A model generated the notes under the pieces. The model was not told the DNA's origin and searched no databases. It worked only from the letters and a program-made list of their open reading frames with translations. From contig CANGTL010000014.1 of NCBI GenBank assembly GCA_947456815.1, forward strand, positions 1-59,252: a DNA stretch of 59,252 nucleotides, given 5' to 3'. The translations under genes were made by a program, and so were the position numbers. Below are positions 6,932 through 14,299 of this stretch, piece after piece. Within the stretch, counting starts at the first letter, position 1; each line of letters starts with the position of its first letter. Origin of the DNA: Flavobacteriaceae bacterium (GTDB taxonomy: Bacteria > Bacteroidota > Bacteroidia > Flavobacteriales > Flavobacteriaceae).

Positions 6932-7300
6932 ATGAATATTCAACAATATTTCGAATATTGTCTTTCTAAAAAAGGAGTTACAGAACATTTCCCTTTTGAT
7001 GAAGATACTTTGGTTTTTAAAGTAGGCGGAAAGATGTTTGCGCTTGCTTCATTGCAAGAATGGGAAAAAGGAAATCCGTCGGTAAATCTAAAATGCGATC
7101 CGGAAAAAGCAGAAGAACTGCGAGCGGAATACGATGATATTCAACCGGGTTATCATATGAGCAAGGTGCATTGGAATACGGTGAAAGCAAACCGTGATGT
7201 GTCTGACAAATTCCTAAAAGAACTAATCGATGATTCCTATGATTTGGTTTTTAAAAGCTTAACGAAGAAAATTCAGAGTGAGGTTTTAAGTTCGGAATAA
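6932..7300 (+). CDS. MmcQ/YjbR family protein
   Basis: 122 residues, a small cytoplasmic protein with the CyaY-like YjbR fold, often annotated as DNA-binding although the role is not settled. Conserved pattern: N-terminal YFEYCLSKKGVTEHFPF, then FKVGGKMFAL, NLKCDPEKAEELRAEY, GYHMSKVHWNTV, and the C-terminal DSYDLVFKSL. The ATG at 6932 is preferred to a TTG at 6911 that would add seven residues. A bidirectional terminator follows, shared with the convergent DUF4407 gene. Confidence 0.88.
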   Translation: MNIQQYFEYCLSKKGVTEHFPFDEDTLVFKVGGKMFALASLQEWEKGNPSVNLKCDPEKAEELRAEYDDIQPGYHMSKVHWNTVKANRDVSDKFLKELIDDSYDLVFKSLTKKIQSEVLSSE

Positions 7301-7413
7301 TTGCCACAAAGACGCGAAGTCACGAAGACTAATAAAAAAACCCGATAGCTAGTTTATCGGGTTTTTTATTTTTAGGCTGATTAAATTCGTGCCTTAGTGT
7401 CTTCGTGGCAAAA
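7301..7413. repeat. Inverted repeat pair enclosing a terminator
   Basis: The 23-bp arm TGCCAC-AAGAC (7302-7324) is the inverse, with about four mismatches, of the arm ending at 7411 (CTTAGTGTCTTCGTGGCA). Both lie outside the central hairpin at 7334-7368. The word belongs to the same family as the sequence before ruvC (2952-2980) and at 19571-19588. Confidence 0.7.
7334..7368. terminator. Bidirectional intrinsic terminator
   Basis: The stem AACCCGATA/TATCGGGTT is flanked by an A-tract on one side and a T-tract on the other, between the convergent MmcQ and DUF4407 genes. It can act in both directions. Confidence 0.9.
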
Positions 7414-8514
7414 TCACAAAGTATTTTTCTGTTTTTCCAAAAAGCCATTCGCCTGCAACTCCAACAATTCTGTCGCTTTCTTACGTTGTAAATCATAGAG
7501 TTTTTTGTCTTGTGAAATGTCATCGTATACGCGATCATGCATGCCAGCGCTGGTTTTGACCAATAATTCTCGTTGGTATTTGTCTTGTGTCAACGTTGCT
7601 TTTAAGGCAGTTTCCAAGTCTTCTAATTTAAAATCATATTCTCCTTTTGGCGACAATAACTTGGCGATAATTGGTGAAGTTTCGATCGCGAGGAACAACA
7701 ACATGATAAATAGAGAAGGAATTAGCGGCAATTTTCCTAATGCATTAATACGCGCCATCAATCCGTCGAAGCCGTCAATAATAGGTTGGGTGTCGGTCAC
7801 TTTTTTATCTAAATCTGCCTGTAGTGTTTTGCTTTTTTTCTCACGTTCGTCAATTTTAGCTAAGTTACTTTTACGTAAGGTGTCGAGTTCTGCTTTCGCT
7901 AAGTCATGTTTGGCAATTTTTTCTTTAAATACTGGACCTTTTCCTAATTTCATGGTGCCTTTTGTGCCTTCCGCTTCGGTAATATACGTTTCGTAAAGGC
8001 GATTTACTTCTGTTTCTTTTTTAGCGATTTCCGATTTTAGGCTGTCGATTTCGGATTTGTTTTTATCGAGATCGGTTTGGAAATAATTCGCCACTTCTTT
8101 TTTATTAGTCAACGCCATGGCGTTTTTTTCTTTTAATAAGACAGTATTGATTTCCTTTTCAAAAATCTTGATTTCTAATGGTTTTGAAATAACGATAGCG
8201 ATAATGATAGCAAGGATGATTCGAGGTGACGCTTGTATTAATTCATTCAAAAAAGAGTCTCTTTTTCGGATCGTGGATACGATAAATCGGTCGAGATTAA
8301 AAATTAATAAACCCCAAACGACGCCAAAAAGCAAGGCGGGATAAACGCTGTCAAAGACTGTATAAAGTGCGTAAGCACTAGCGATAAAAGCCATAACGGC
8401 GGTGAAGAAAACAGTGGCGCCAATTCCAACATATTTGGTTTGTTCGCCTTCGGAGCAACCTTGAAGCAGGTTTCTGTCGACTCCAGAACAGAGTAGAAAA
8501 AAGGATTTTAACAT
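7414..8514 (-). CDS. DUF4407 membrane protein with coiled coil
   Basis: 366 residues, uncharacterised family DUF4407. N-terminal MLKSFFLLCSGVD with CSEGEQTKYVGIGA matches the family start. Three hydrophobic segments (about 29-50, 56-76, 93-113) are followed by a long charged coiled coil (about 125-235, rich in K, E and L; ALTNKKEVANYF to KKVTD) and a fourth membrane segment near 255-275, then a charged tail. GVVWGLLIFNLDRFIV is the most conserved part in the family. The coiled coil would face the outside of the inner membrane if both ends are cytoplasmic. It has its own transcription unit and no functional clue from neighbours. Confidence 0.88.
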   Translation of the reverse strand: MLKSFFLLCSGVDRNLLQGCSEGEQTKYVGIGATVFFTAVMAFIASAYALYTVFDSVYPALLFGVVWGLLIFNLDRFIVSTIRKRDSFLNELIQASPRIILAIIIAIVISKPLEIKIFEKEINTVLLKEKNAMALTNKKEVANYFQTDLDKNKSEIDSLKSEIAKKETEVNRLYETYITEAEGTKGTMKLGKGPVFKEKIAKHDLAKAELDTLRKSNLAKIDEREKKSKTLQADLDKKVTDTQPIIDGFDGLMARINALGKLPLIPSLFIMLLFLAIETSPIIAKLLSPKGEYDFKLEDLETALKATLTQDKYQRELLVKTSAGMHDRVYDDISQDKKLYDLQRKKATELLELQANGFLEKQKNTL

Positions 8515-8744
8515 GATGATTGATTTAGATGCTAGAACGTGTCTAGCAGTGATGATTTTTTTGCGCTGCGCTCCAAACAGTTCGGCTTCGCCTCGAGTGA
8601 TGATATTACAATTTTAACGCCAATAAATTCATATTGTTATAATTTGTTGATTTTTATTCGTTTGTCTTGCTTTGTTTTATACTTTTTTGAGTTCTTGTCA
8701 ATAATAATTTGCTTTAATTTGCAGGCATCAATCGATACATTCAC
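8515..8744. other. Divergent intergenic region
   Basis: 230 bases between divergent DUF4407 and glycosyltransferase genes, which must hold both promoters. Only TAATTTG near 8715 resembles a -7 box. Around 8564-8602 it has a short repeat-like stretch (GCGCTGCGCTCC and GTTCGGCTTCGCCTCG). I see no RNA gene or reading frame that I trust. Confidence 0.5.
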
Positions 8745-9977
8745 ATGCAACAACAACTTCTAATCATTGGCTTTGTTTGGCCCGAACCAAATTCCTCGGG
8801 AGCGGGAACACGTATGCTGCAATTGATCGAATTGTTTTTGAAACAAGGCTGGAACATCACTTTTGCTAGCGCTGCCTCAGACAGTGAGTTTATGTTCGAC
8901 GTAACCAGTCTTGGCGTTGAAAAAGTAGCTATTGCGATTAATGATTCTGGTTTTGATGATTTTGTAAAAGCTTTGAATCCGACGATTGTTTTGTTCGATC
9001 GATTTATGGTCGAGGAACAATTTGGTTGGCGGATTGCGGAACAATGCCCGAATGCTTTGCGGGTATTAGACACCATCGATTTACATTCGTTACGAATCGC
9101 GCGTCAAAAAGCGACGAAAGAACAAGCGGAATTTCATTTAGATGATTTATTTTCAGATACTGCGAAACGGGAGATTGCAAGTATTTTGCGTTGTGATATT
9201 TCATTATTGATTTCTGAAGTAGAGATGGAACTGCTGCAAAAACACTATAAAATAGATGGTGGTCTATTGTATTATTTGCCTTTCTTAGTGGATGCTATCG
9301 ACCAAGAAACGATTCAAAGTTGGCTTGCTTTTGACGAACGAAAGGACTTTATTTTTATTGGTAATTTTTTGCATGAACCCAATTGGAATGCCGTGCAGTA
9401 TCTCAAAGAATCTATTTGGCCACTCATCCGAAAAGAATTACCGGAAGCCTCGATGCAGATTTATGGTGCTTATCCTTCTCAAAAAGTATTACAATTGCAC
9501 AATGCAAAAGACAGGTTTTTGGTTTTCGGTCGCGCTAAGAATGCCTTCGAGGTCGTTTCGAAAGCGAGAGTGGTTTTAGCTCCACTTCGATTCGGAGCGG
9601 GTGCCAAAGGAAAACTCATCGAAGCGATGCAATGCGGAACTCCGAGTGTGACAACTGCTGTCGGAGCGGAGTCGATGAACGGAGATTTGGCTTGGAGCGG
9701 CAGTATTGCTGATGATCCAGCGGCGATTGCAAAGACAGCAGCGCAACTGTATCAAGACGTAAATCTTTGGCAGCAATCGCAACAAAATGGCGTGGCGATT
9801 GTCAACCAACGATATGAAAAATCTCTTTTTGAAAGTGATTTTATAGCGTGGATTTTGTCAATACAAAGAAATTTGGCGCCACATCGAAATGCTAATTTTA
9901 TGGGTGCCATCTTGCTCCACCACACTACAGCGAGCACCAAATATATGTCGAGGTGGATTGAAGCGAAGAATAAGTAG
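8745..9977 (+). CDS. GT4-type glycosyltransferase
   Basis: 410 residues, GT-B fold retaining glycosyltransferase, probably cytoplasmic and acting on an envelope glycan. N-terminal Rossmann domain: IIGFVWPEPNSSGAGTRMLQLIELF with the glycine-rich acceptor loop near 16-20. C-terminal nucleotide-sugar domain: FIGNFLHEPNWNAVQYL near 205, the FGRAKNAFEVVSKARVVLAPL block near 265, then GAGAKGKLIEAMQCGTPSV near 285-303, where KGKLIEAM carries the Glu of the E-x7-E-type motif. It is unlinked to a polysaccharide cluster, so donor and acceptor are unknown. Repeat element copy C and a 58-bp palindrome follow the stop. Confidence 0.87.
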   Translation: MQQQLLIIGFVWPEPNSSGAGTRMLQLIELFLKQGWNITFASAASDSEFMFDVTSLGVEKVAIAINDSGFDDFVKALNPTIVLFDRFMVEEQFGWRIAEQCPNALRVLDTIDLHSLRIARQKATKEQAEFHLDDLFSDTAKREIASILRCDISLLISEVEMELLQKHYKIDGGLLYYLPFLVDAIDQETIQSWLAFDERKDFIFIGNFLHEPNWNAVQYLKESIWPLIRKELPEASMQIYGAYPSQKVLQLHNAKDRFLVFGRAKNAFEVVSKARVVLAPLRFGAGAKGKLIEAMQCGTPSVTTAVGAESMNGDLAWSGSIADDPAAIAKTAAQLYQDVNLWQQSQQNGVAIVNQRYEKSLFESDFIAWILSIQRNLAPHRNANFMGAILLHHTTASTKYMSRWIEAKNK

Positions 9978-9984
9978 TTTGGAT

Positions 9985-10070
9985 GGACTGCGTTAGGGAT
10001 TGTTGCGGCATCCTTTTTTGAGGCACGAAAAAAAGATAGAGCGGAAAGCCCGACCCTTGTGGTAACGCCC
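9985..10070 (+). repeat. Gene-end structured repeat element, copy C
   Basis: Begins about 8 bases after the glycosyltransferase stop, same strand. Blocks: GCGTTAGGGATTG, GCGGCATCCTTTTTT, a short variable loop, AAAAAAAGATAGAGCGGAAAG. The ends GCGTTA and TAACGC are complementary and could close the element. It is the shortest copy of the family. Confidence 0.65.
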
Positions 10071-10078
10071 TAATATAA

Positions 10079-10136
10079 AACACGAATTCCACGAATTACC
10101 GCTAATTAATTAGTGCTAATCCGTGAAATTCGTGTT
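10079..10136. terminator. 58-bp near-perfect palindrome between convergent genes
   Basis: Two 30-base arms (10079-10108 and 10107-10136) match with four mismatches around the centre TAATTAATTA; the outer ends are AACACGAATT and AATTCGTGTT. It ends 5 bases before the stop of the convergent dipeptidase gene. It can form a long hairpin in either transcript, so a role as bidirectional terminator or RNA-end stabiliser is likely, but it lacks a strong T-tract. Confidence 0.65.
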
Positions 10137-10141
10137 AACTT

Positions 10142-11530
10142 TTACTTACTCAACTCTACAAAATATTTGTAAAACAATGGAATCGTTTCGATACCTTTTA
10201 AGTAATTGAAAATTCCAAAATGCTCATTAGGGGAGTGAATAGCGTCACTGTCTAATCCAAATCCCATAAGGATAGTTTTACTCTTAAGTTCTTTTTCGAA
10301 CAAGGCAACAATAGGAATACTTCCGCCCGAACGCACCGGAATCGCTGGAATCCCGAAGGTTTCTGTGTAAGCCATATTCGCTGCTTTATAACCGATGCTA
10401 TCAATAGGCGTCACGTAACCTTGTCCGCCGTGATGAGGTTTCACTTTTACGGTAACACCTGCAGGCGCTATGCTTTCGAAATGTTTGGTGAATAATTCGG
10501 TGATTTCTTCCCAGTCTTGATGCGGCACCAAGCGCATCGATATTTTTGCGTACGCTTTACTCGCAATGACCGTTTTGGCACCTTCGCCAGTGTAGCCGCC
10601 CCAAATTCCGTTGACGTCTAAAGTTGGTCGAATGGAGTTGCGTTCGTTGGTCACATAACCTTTTTCACCATAAATATCGTTGAGGTCTAAGGCTTTTTTA
10701 TAGTTTTCTAAATTGAATGGTGCTTTGGCCATTTCAGCTCTTTCGGCTGCTGTCAATTCTTCAACTTTATCGTAAAAACCAGGAATGGTAATGTGGTTGT
10801 TTTCGTCGTGAAGCGAGGCAATCATCTTTGCCAAAACGTTGATGGGATTGGCGACTGCACCACCGTATAAACCAGAATGCAAATCGCGATTGGGTCCAGT
10901 TACTTCGACTTCTACGTAACTCAATCCTCGAAGTCCAGTGGTAATCGACGGTTGTTGGTTAGAGATCATTCCCGTATCGGAAATTAAGATAACATCGCAG
11001 GCTAATTTTTCTTGATTGCGTGCTACAAACCAGCCTAGGCTTTTCGAGCCGACTTCTTCTTCACCTTCAATCATAAACTTCACATTACATGGTAGTGAGT
11101 TGGATTGCACCATATATTCTAGCGCTTTGACATGCATATACATTTGGCCTTTATCATCGCAAGAACCGCGCGCGAAAATGGCGCCTTCGGGATGAATTTC
11201 GGTCGTTTTGATTACAGGTTCAAAAGGAGGCGACGTCCACAAGTCCATGGGGTCCGGTGGTTGCACATCGTAATGTCCGTAGACTAAGACCGTTGGTAAA
11301 TTTTTATCGATTATTTTTTCACCGTAAACAATGGGATAACCAGGCGTATCGCAGATTTCTACGAAATCACAACCTGCTTTTTCTAGGCTCGTTTTGACGG
11401 CTTCTGAGGTGTCGATAACGTCTTGAGCGTAAGCGGGATCGGCGCTTACGGAAGGAATTTTTAGCAATTCGATTAGTTCAGTGATAAAGCGATCTTTGTG
11501 CTGTTGCACATAGGTTTTAATATGGTCCAT
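10142..11530 (-). CDS. M20 family dipeptidase
   Basis: 462 residues, zinc-dependent peptidase of the M20 family, cytosolic (no signal peptide). It cleaves dipeptides or related amides. Metal ligands: VLVYGHYDVQPPDP (His and Asp near 82-84), ARGSCDDKGQM (bridging Asp near 118), MIEGEEEVGSKSLG (catalytic Glu and ligand near 153-155), and LISDTGM near 185. The lid/dimerisation domain is in the middle (about 190-340). The C-terminal DAIHSPNEHFGIFN supplies the last His ligand. The length is normal for the longer CNDP-like dipeptidases. The ATG at 11530 follows a TATATTTG box. Confidence 0.93.
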   Translation of the reverse strand: MDHIKTYVQQHKDRFITELIELLKIPSVSADPAYAQDVIDTSEAVKTSLEKAGCDFVEICDTPGYPIVYGEKIIDKNLPTVLVYGHYDVQPPDPMDLWTSPPFEPVIKTTEIHPEGAIFARGSCDDKGQMYMHVKALEYMVQSNSLPCNVKFMIEGEEEVGSKSLGWFVARNQEKLACDVILISDTGMISNQQPSITTGLRGLSYVEVEVTGPNRDLHSGLYGGAVANPINVLAKMIASLHDENNHITIPGFYDKVEELTAAERAEMAKAPFNLENYKKALDLNDIYGEKGYVTNERNSIRPTLDVNGIWGGYTGEGAKTVIASKAYAKISMRLVPHQDWEEITELFTKHFESIAPAGVTVKVKPHHGGQGYVTPIDSIGYKAANMAYTETFGIPAIPVRSGGSIPIVALFEKELKSKTILMGFGLDSDAIHSPNEHFGIFNYLKGIETIPLFYKYFVELSK

Positions 11531-11554
11531 GTTGGTTTGAATGTTTTAGTATTT

Positions 11555-11562
11555 CAAATATA
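11555..11562 (-). promoter_or_regulatory. -7 promoter box of the dipeptidase gene
   Basis: TATATTTG on the minus strand matches the Bacteroidota -7 consensus TAnnTTTG, 25 bases before the dipeptidase start. I found no clear TTTG at -33, so the assignment rests on this box alone. Confidence 0.5.
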
Positions 11563-11563
11563 C

Positions 11564-11654
11564 AAATTGAAATTCCAATAGTGAAGTTCCAAATTCCAAA
11601 TTTGTTCCAGTTGATGTTTTTTTATTGGAATTTGGAATTTGATGTTTGGAATTT
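11564..11654. repeat. Inverted pair of heptanucleotide repeats (AAATTCC) with no gene inside
   Basis: The left tract (11564-11604) of AAATTCC units and the right tract (11622-11654) of TTGGAAT units are inverses of each other around a loop of about 17 bases. The layout is like the cassette arms elsewhere but without an enclosed gene. The right tract carries the TTTG that serves as the -33 box of the tRNA promoter. Confidence 0.75.
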
Positions 11655-11674
11655 AAAAAGAATATCTATATTTG
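11645..11674 (+). promoter_or_regulatory. Promoter of tRNA-Leu
   Basis: TTTG (11645-11648), an 18-base spacer and TATATTTG (11667-11674) are an exact match to the Bacteroidota sigma-A consensus. The tRNA begins 13 bases after the -7 box. Confidence 0.85.
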
Positions 11675-11686
11675 CACCTCTATTTC

Positions 11687-11768
11687 GCGGATATGGTGAA
11701 ATTGGTAGACATGCCAGACTTAGGATCTGGTGCCGCAAGGCGTGTAGGTTCGAGTCCTATTATCCGCA
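11687..11768 (+). tRNA. tRNA-Leu, anticodon UAG
   Basis: 82-nt tRNA that decodes CUA (and probably other CUN) leucine codons. Acceptor stem GCGGATA/TATCCGC with discriminator A at 11768; anticodon arm CCAGA-CTTAGGA-TCTGG, anticodon TAG; a long variable arm (TGCCGCAAGGCGT), as expected of class II tRNAs; T arm TAGG-TTCGAGT-CCTA. The 3' CCA is not encoded and must be added. A consensus promoter lies before it and a strong terminator after it, so it is a single-gene unit. Confidence 0.97.
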
Positions 11769-11772
11769 CAAA

Positions 11773-11803
11773 AAAAAGCTTCTCATTGAGAAGCTTTTTT
11801 GTT
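11773..11803 (+). terminator. Terminator of tRNA-Leu
   Basis: The stem AAGCTTCTC/GAGAAGCTT with loop ATT, followed by TTTTTGTTTT, starts 5 bases after the tRNA. An A-tract on the other side lets it also serve the convergent NTF2-like gene. Confidence 0.93.
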
Positions 11804-12166
11804 TTACCCATGATACACTCGCGAAAACACAATCTTACCCTCTTTGATTTCCAAGACTTCCGCCACGAGCATATCCGGCTCATTTTCTACCGTTCGCACA
11901 TATTCCATAAAGACACGATTGGCATCGGCGGTGAGCGAGGTTACGCGATAATGTAAAGTCGGAATCGTTTCAAAAGCACTTTGCCACCAGTCGTGCAAGG
12001 CTTGTTTTCCTTGGACCAAACCATTGGTTTCGGGTTTTTTGATTTTTAATTTCGGGCTAAAATGTTCTGCATCTTCATCGTACAAAGAAAGCAATTGCTC
12101 TAGATTGTGATTGTTGAAAGCATCAAACCATTTGTGTGCAATCGAAAGATTTTGTTGTGTTGTCAT
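11804..12166 (-). CDS. NTF2-like / SnoaL-type nuclear transport factor 2 family protein
   Basis: 120 residues, a single small cone-shaped NTF2-like domain; members are enzymes or ligand-binding proteins and the sequence does not tell which. Typical pattern: an N-terminal helix AHKWFDAFNNHNLEQLLSLYDEDAEHFSP, then QGKQALHDWWQSAFETIP, and C-terminal strands (MLVAEVLEIKEGKIVFSRVYHG). It lies after the pseudouridine synthase on the opposite side of the tRNA. The ATG at 12166 is the only sensible start. Confidence 0.82.
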   Translation of the reverse strand: MTTQQNLSIAHKWFDAFNNHNLEQLLSLYDEDAEHFSPKLKIKKPETNGLVQGKQALHDWWQSAFETIPTLHYRVTSLTADANRVFMEYVRTVENEPDMLVAEVLEIKEGKIVFSRVYHG

Positions 12167-12180
12167 TGTTGTCGTTTAAA

Positions 12181-12210
12181 AGAAAATTCCCGCAGAAAAA
12201 GCAGGAATTC
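12181..12210 (-). terminator. Terminator after the rRNA pseudouridine synthase
   Basis: Read on the minus strand: AATTCCTGC pairs with GCGGGAATT around a T-rich loop and runs into TTTTCTTTT. It lies about 40 bases after the rluB-like stop. A degenerate ACTCAGC/ATCTCAG repeat (12213-12240) fills the space between. Confidence 0.65.
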
Positions 12211-12250
12211 AAAACTTAGTTACTCAGCATCTCAGATACTCAGCAACTTT

Positions 12251-13141
12251 TTATACATTTTTCAAATTAATGATTTCTTGCTCCGTTAAAAAGCGCCAAT
12301 TGCCTCGCGGTAAGTTCTTTTTAGTCAATCCAGCAAATACAACGCGGTCAATTCGCAACACATCATATTTAAAATGCTCAAAAATCGCACGAACTACTTT
12401 TACATTCGATGTGCGCAATTTTAAGCCAATCTCGGTTTTTGGTTCATTTTCAATATAAGTAATTTCCTCAATCGCCAATCGATGTCCATCTAAAGTAACG
12501 CCACCTGAGATTTTCTCCAAGTCTTCATATTTCAAATTCTTATCTAAAGAAACTTGGTAAATTTTAGAAGATTTCTGATTCGGTAAACTAAATTTTCGAA
12601 TCATATCGGTGTCGTTCGTAAACAACAATAGTCCCGTCGTGTTTTTGTCCATTCTGCCGACAGAAGCAATCTTAGCATTGGTAGCGCCACGCACTAACTC
12701 TAATACGTTTCGGTCTTCTTGACCTTCATCAAATGACGTGGTGAAATTCTTAGGCTTGTTCAATAGGATATATTCTTTCTTTTCTGGAGTCAATGTTGCG
12801 CCATCAAAGTTTACGACATCGCCAGGCTTCACCATATAACCCATTTCAGTTACTGGAATCCCATTCACTTTTACATTCCCTGATTGAATATAAATATCCG
12901 CATCTCTCCTTGAACAAACGCCTGAATTGGAAATGTATTTATTCAAACGAATTTCGTCTGCTACTTTCGGTCTTTTCGGAGCTTGATTTGGTTTGCGCTC
13001 TGGTTTTGCTGCTTCGGCTGGCGTCACCGTTTTTGGTTTCACTTTTTTCGGTCCTTGCGCCCGTTTCGCCATGGCAGGCTTTGGCTTATTCGAACTTGGT
13101 CTTGAACTCGTTCGCTTGTTATTGCCTTCCTTCTTATTCAT
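12251..13141 (-). CDS. rRNA pseudouridine synthase, RsuA/RluB family
   Basis: Converts a uridine in ribosomal RNA to pseudouridine; RluB-type enzymes act on 23S rRNA. 296 residues. The first 60 are a basic, Lys/Pro/Ala-rich extension (common in Bacteroidota homologues, probably RNA-binding). An S4 domain follows (about 63-110, IRLNKYISNSGVCSRRDAD). The catalytic domain has the active-site Asp in ASVGRMDKNTTGLLLFTND near residue 162 and the late block VVRAIFEHFKYDVLRIDRV, typical of this family. Which family member it is cannot be decided from sequence alone. Confidence 0.9.
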   Translation of the reverse strand: MNKKEGNNKRTSSRPSSNKPKPAMAKRAQGPKKVKPKTVTPAEAAKPERKPNQAPKRPKVADEIRLNKYISNSGVCSRRDADIYIQSGNVKVNGIPVTEMGYMVKPGDVVNFDGATLTPEKKEYILLNKPKNFTTSFDEGQEDRNVLELVRGATNAKIASVGRMDKNTTGLLLFTNDTDMIRKFSLPNQKSSKIYQVSLDKNLKYEDLEKISGGVTLDGHRLAIEEITYIENEPKTEIGLKLRTSNVKVVRAIFEHFKYDVLRIDRVVFAGLTKKNLPRGNWRFLTEQEIINLKNV

Positions 13142-13186
13142 AACTGCTGTAAATTTTGTACAAAGATAGGTTTATTAATTTTATGA

Positions 13187-13300
13187 GGAGCTGATCCCGC
13201 TATCTGTTGCAATCTTTTGTGTTTTGTCACCCCGAGCGCAGTCGAGGGGCTTTTATTAAAACACAAAAGGATTTCCACGCCTATCGGGGCTAGGCCATCG
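13187..13300 (-). repeat. Gene-end structured repeat element, copy B
   Basis: Read on the minus strand it begins 17 bases after the stop of the UbiA-type gene. Blocks: CGATGGCCTAGCCCCGATAG, GGAAATCCTTTTGTGTTTT, then AAAACACAAAAGAT, GATAGCGGGATCAGCTCC. The central hairpin (CTTTTGTGTTTT/AAAACACAAAAG) carries a second repeat at its tip (13222-13249). Confidence 0.72.
13222..13249. repeat. Small hairpin repeat nested in element B
   Basis: CACCCCGAGCGCAGTCGAGG core. It matches 17929-17956, inside a flavoprotein gene, in 26 of 28 bases. The two differences are on opposite sides of the stem and keep it paired (CCCC/GGGG here, CACC/GGTG there). Confidence 0.8.
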
Positions 13301-13317
13301 CGGTAAAATCTAAATTC

Positions 13318-14274
13318 TTAAATAGATTGAAGTAATTTTTTGCCATTCCATAACACCGTTGGATCAATCAACACAATCGAAAAAACCCCGGCCACAATGA
13401 GCACTTTTAAGATGTTGTGCAGTAACAAATATTGTTCTTTAGAAGTCGATTTCCACAATTGCAAGACGAAGAAAATCATGATGATAAAACCCACATAAAA
13501 GTAGATGTCCATATAACCCACATCAAAAACATTGATCAAAAAATAAACGGGAATCGTCGTCAACACTAGTAGAGCAGTGATGCTCGTTTTTGAAGCTTTT
13601 TCTCCAAAAGCAACCGGAATGGTTTCATAGCCATTTGCCAAATCGCCTTTGATGTTTTCTAAATCTTTTGTCATTTCACGAACCAACAACAGGATAAAGA
13701 GAAAGGTAGCATGCGTAAAAGTTACTGCCAAATCGTTGCTGTGACTTTCAATTTCATTCAAAGGCAATCGAAAGTAATAATATAAGAGGATGCCGAAAAA
13801 AGGGAAAATGGCCAAAAAAGCTGCAATAAAATTCCCAAATAAAGCGTACTTTTTGCGTTTGTGAGAGTACAGCCAAATCATAAAGATATAGACCGCGAAG
13901 AACAAGCTGGCACGCCAGGACACGAGTAAGGCGAATAATGCTGCTATAAAATTCAGTACAAAATAAACTTGCAACTTTGTCTTTTGACTGACCAATCGGT
14001 CGAGCATCGATTTGTTAGGCCTATTGATCAAATCTTTTTTACTGTCGTAAAAACTATTGATAATATAACCCGATGCAATGCTAATCGCGGATGCAAAAAC
14101 AACAATAAAAAACCGGTAGTCTAAAAGAATGGAAAGTGCGCTTTTATCTGGAGCGAAAATAAAAATGGCGGACAGATACTGCGCTAAAACAATAATGGGA
14201 ATATTATAGCCACGAACTACAGAAAACAAACTGACGATTTTCATGACGCGCAATTTGTTTTTTCTACTTAGCAT
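13318..14274 (-). CDS. UbiA family prenyltransferase (geranylgeranylglycerol-phosphate geranylgeranyltransferase-like)
   Basis: Integral membrane prenyltransferase, 318 residues, with about eight hydrophobic segments. Two aspartate-rich motifs define the family: NSFYDSKKDLINRP (about 73-86, the N-D-x-x-D-x-x-x-D block) and DLENIKGDLANGYETIP near 205-221. It transfers a polyprenyl group to an acceptor in the membrane; Flavobacteriia homologues usually carry the geranylgeranylglycerol-phosphate transferase name, but the true acceptor here is unproven. It is last in an operon-like run with mevalonate kinase (25-base gap) and diphosphomevalonate decarboxylase, linking isoprenoid supply with its use. 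Confidence 0.86.
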   Translation of the reverse strand: MLSRKNKLRVMKIVSLFSVVRGYNIPIIVLAQYLSAIFIFAPDKSALSILLDYRFFIVVFASAISIASGYIINSFYDSKKDLINRPNKSMLDRLVSQKTKLQVYFVLNFIAALFALLVSWRASLFFAVYIFMIWLYSHKRKKYALFGNFIAAFLAIFPFFGILLYYYFRLPLNEIESHSNDLAVTFTHATFLFILLLVREMTKDLENIKGDLANGYETIPVAFGEKASKTSITALLVLTTIPVYFLINVFDVGYMDIYFYVGFIIMIFFVLQLWKSTSKEQYLLLHNILKVLIVAGVFSIVLIDPTVLWNGKKLLQSI

Positions 14275-14299
14275 TTACAGAATTTGAAGTAGGATGCAA

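Noticed and set aside
8539..8763. 74-residue plus-strand frame in the DUF4407/GT4 gap
   Set aside because: Composed of repeat-like and promoter sequence, rich in Phe/Cys with no recognisable pattern, and overlaps the start of the GT4 gene.
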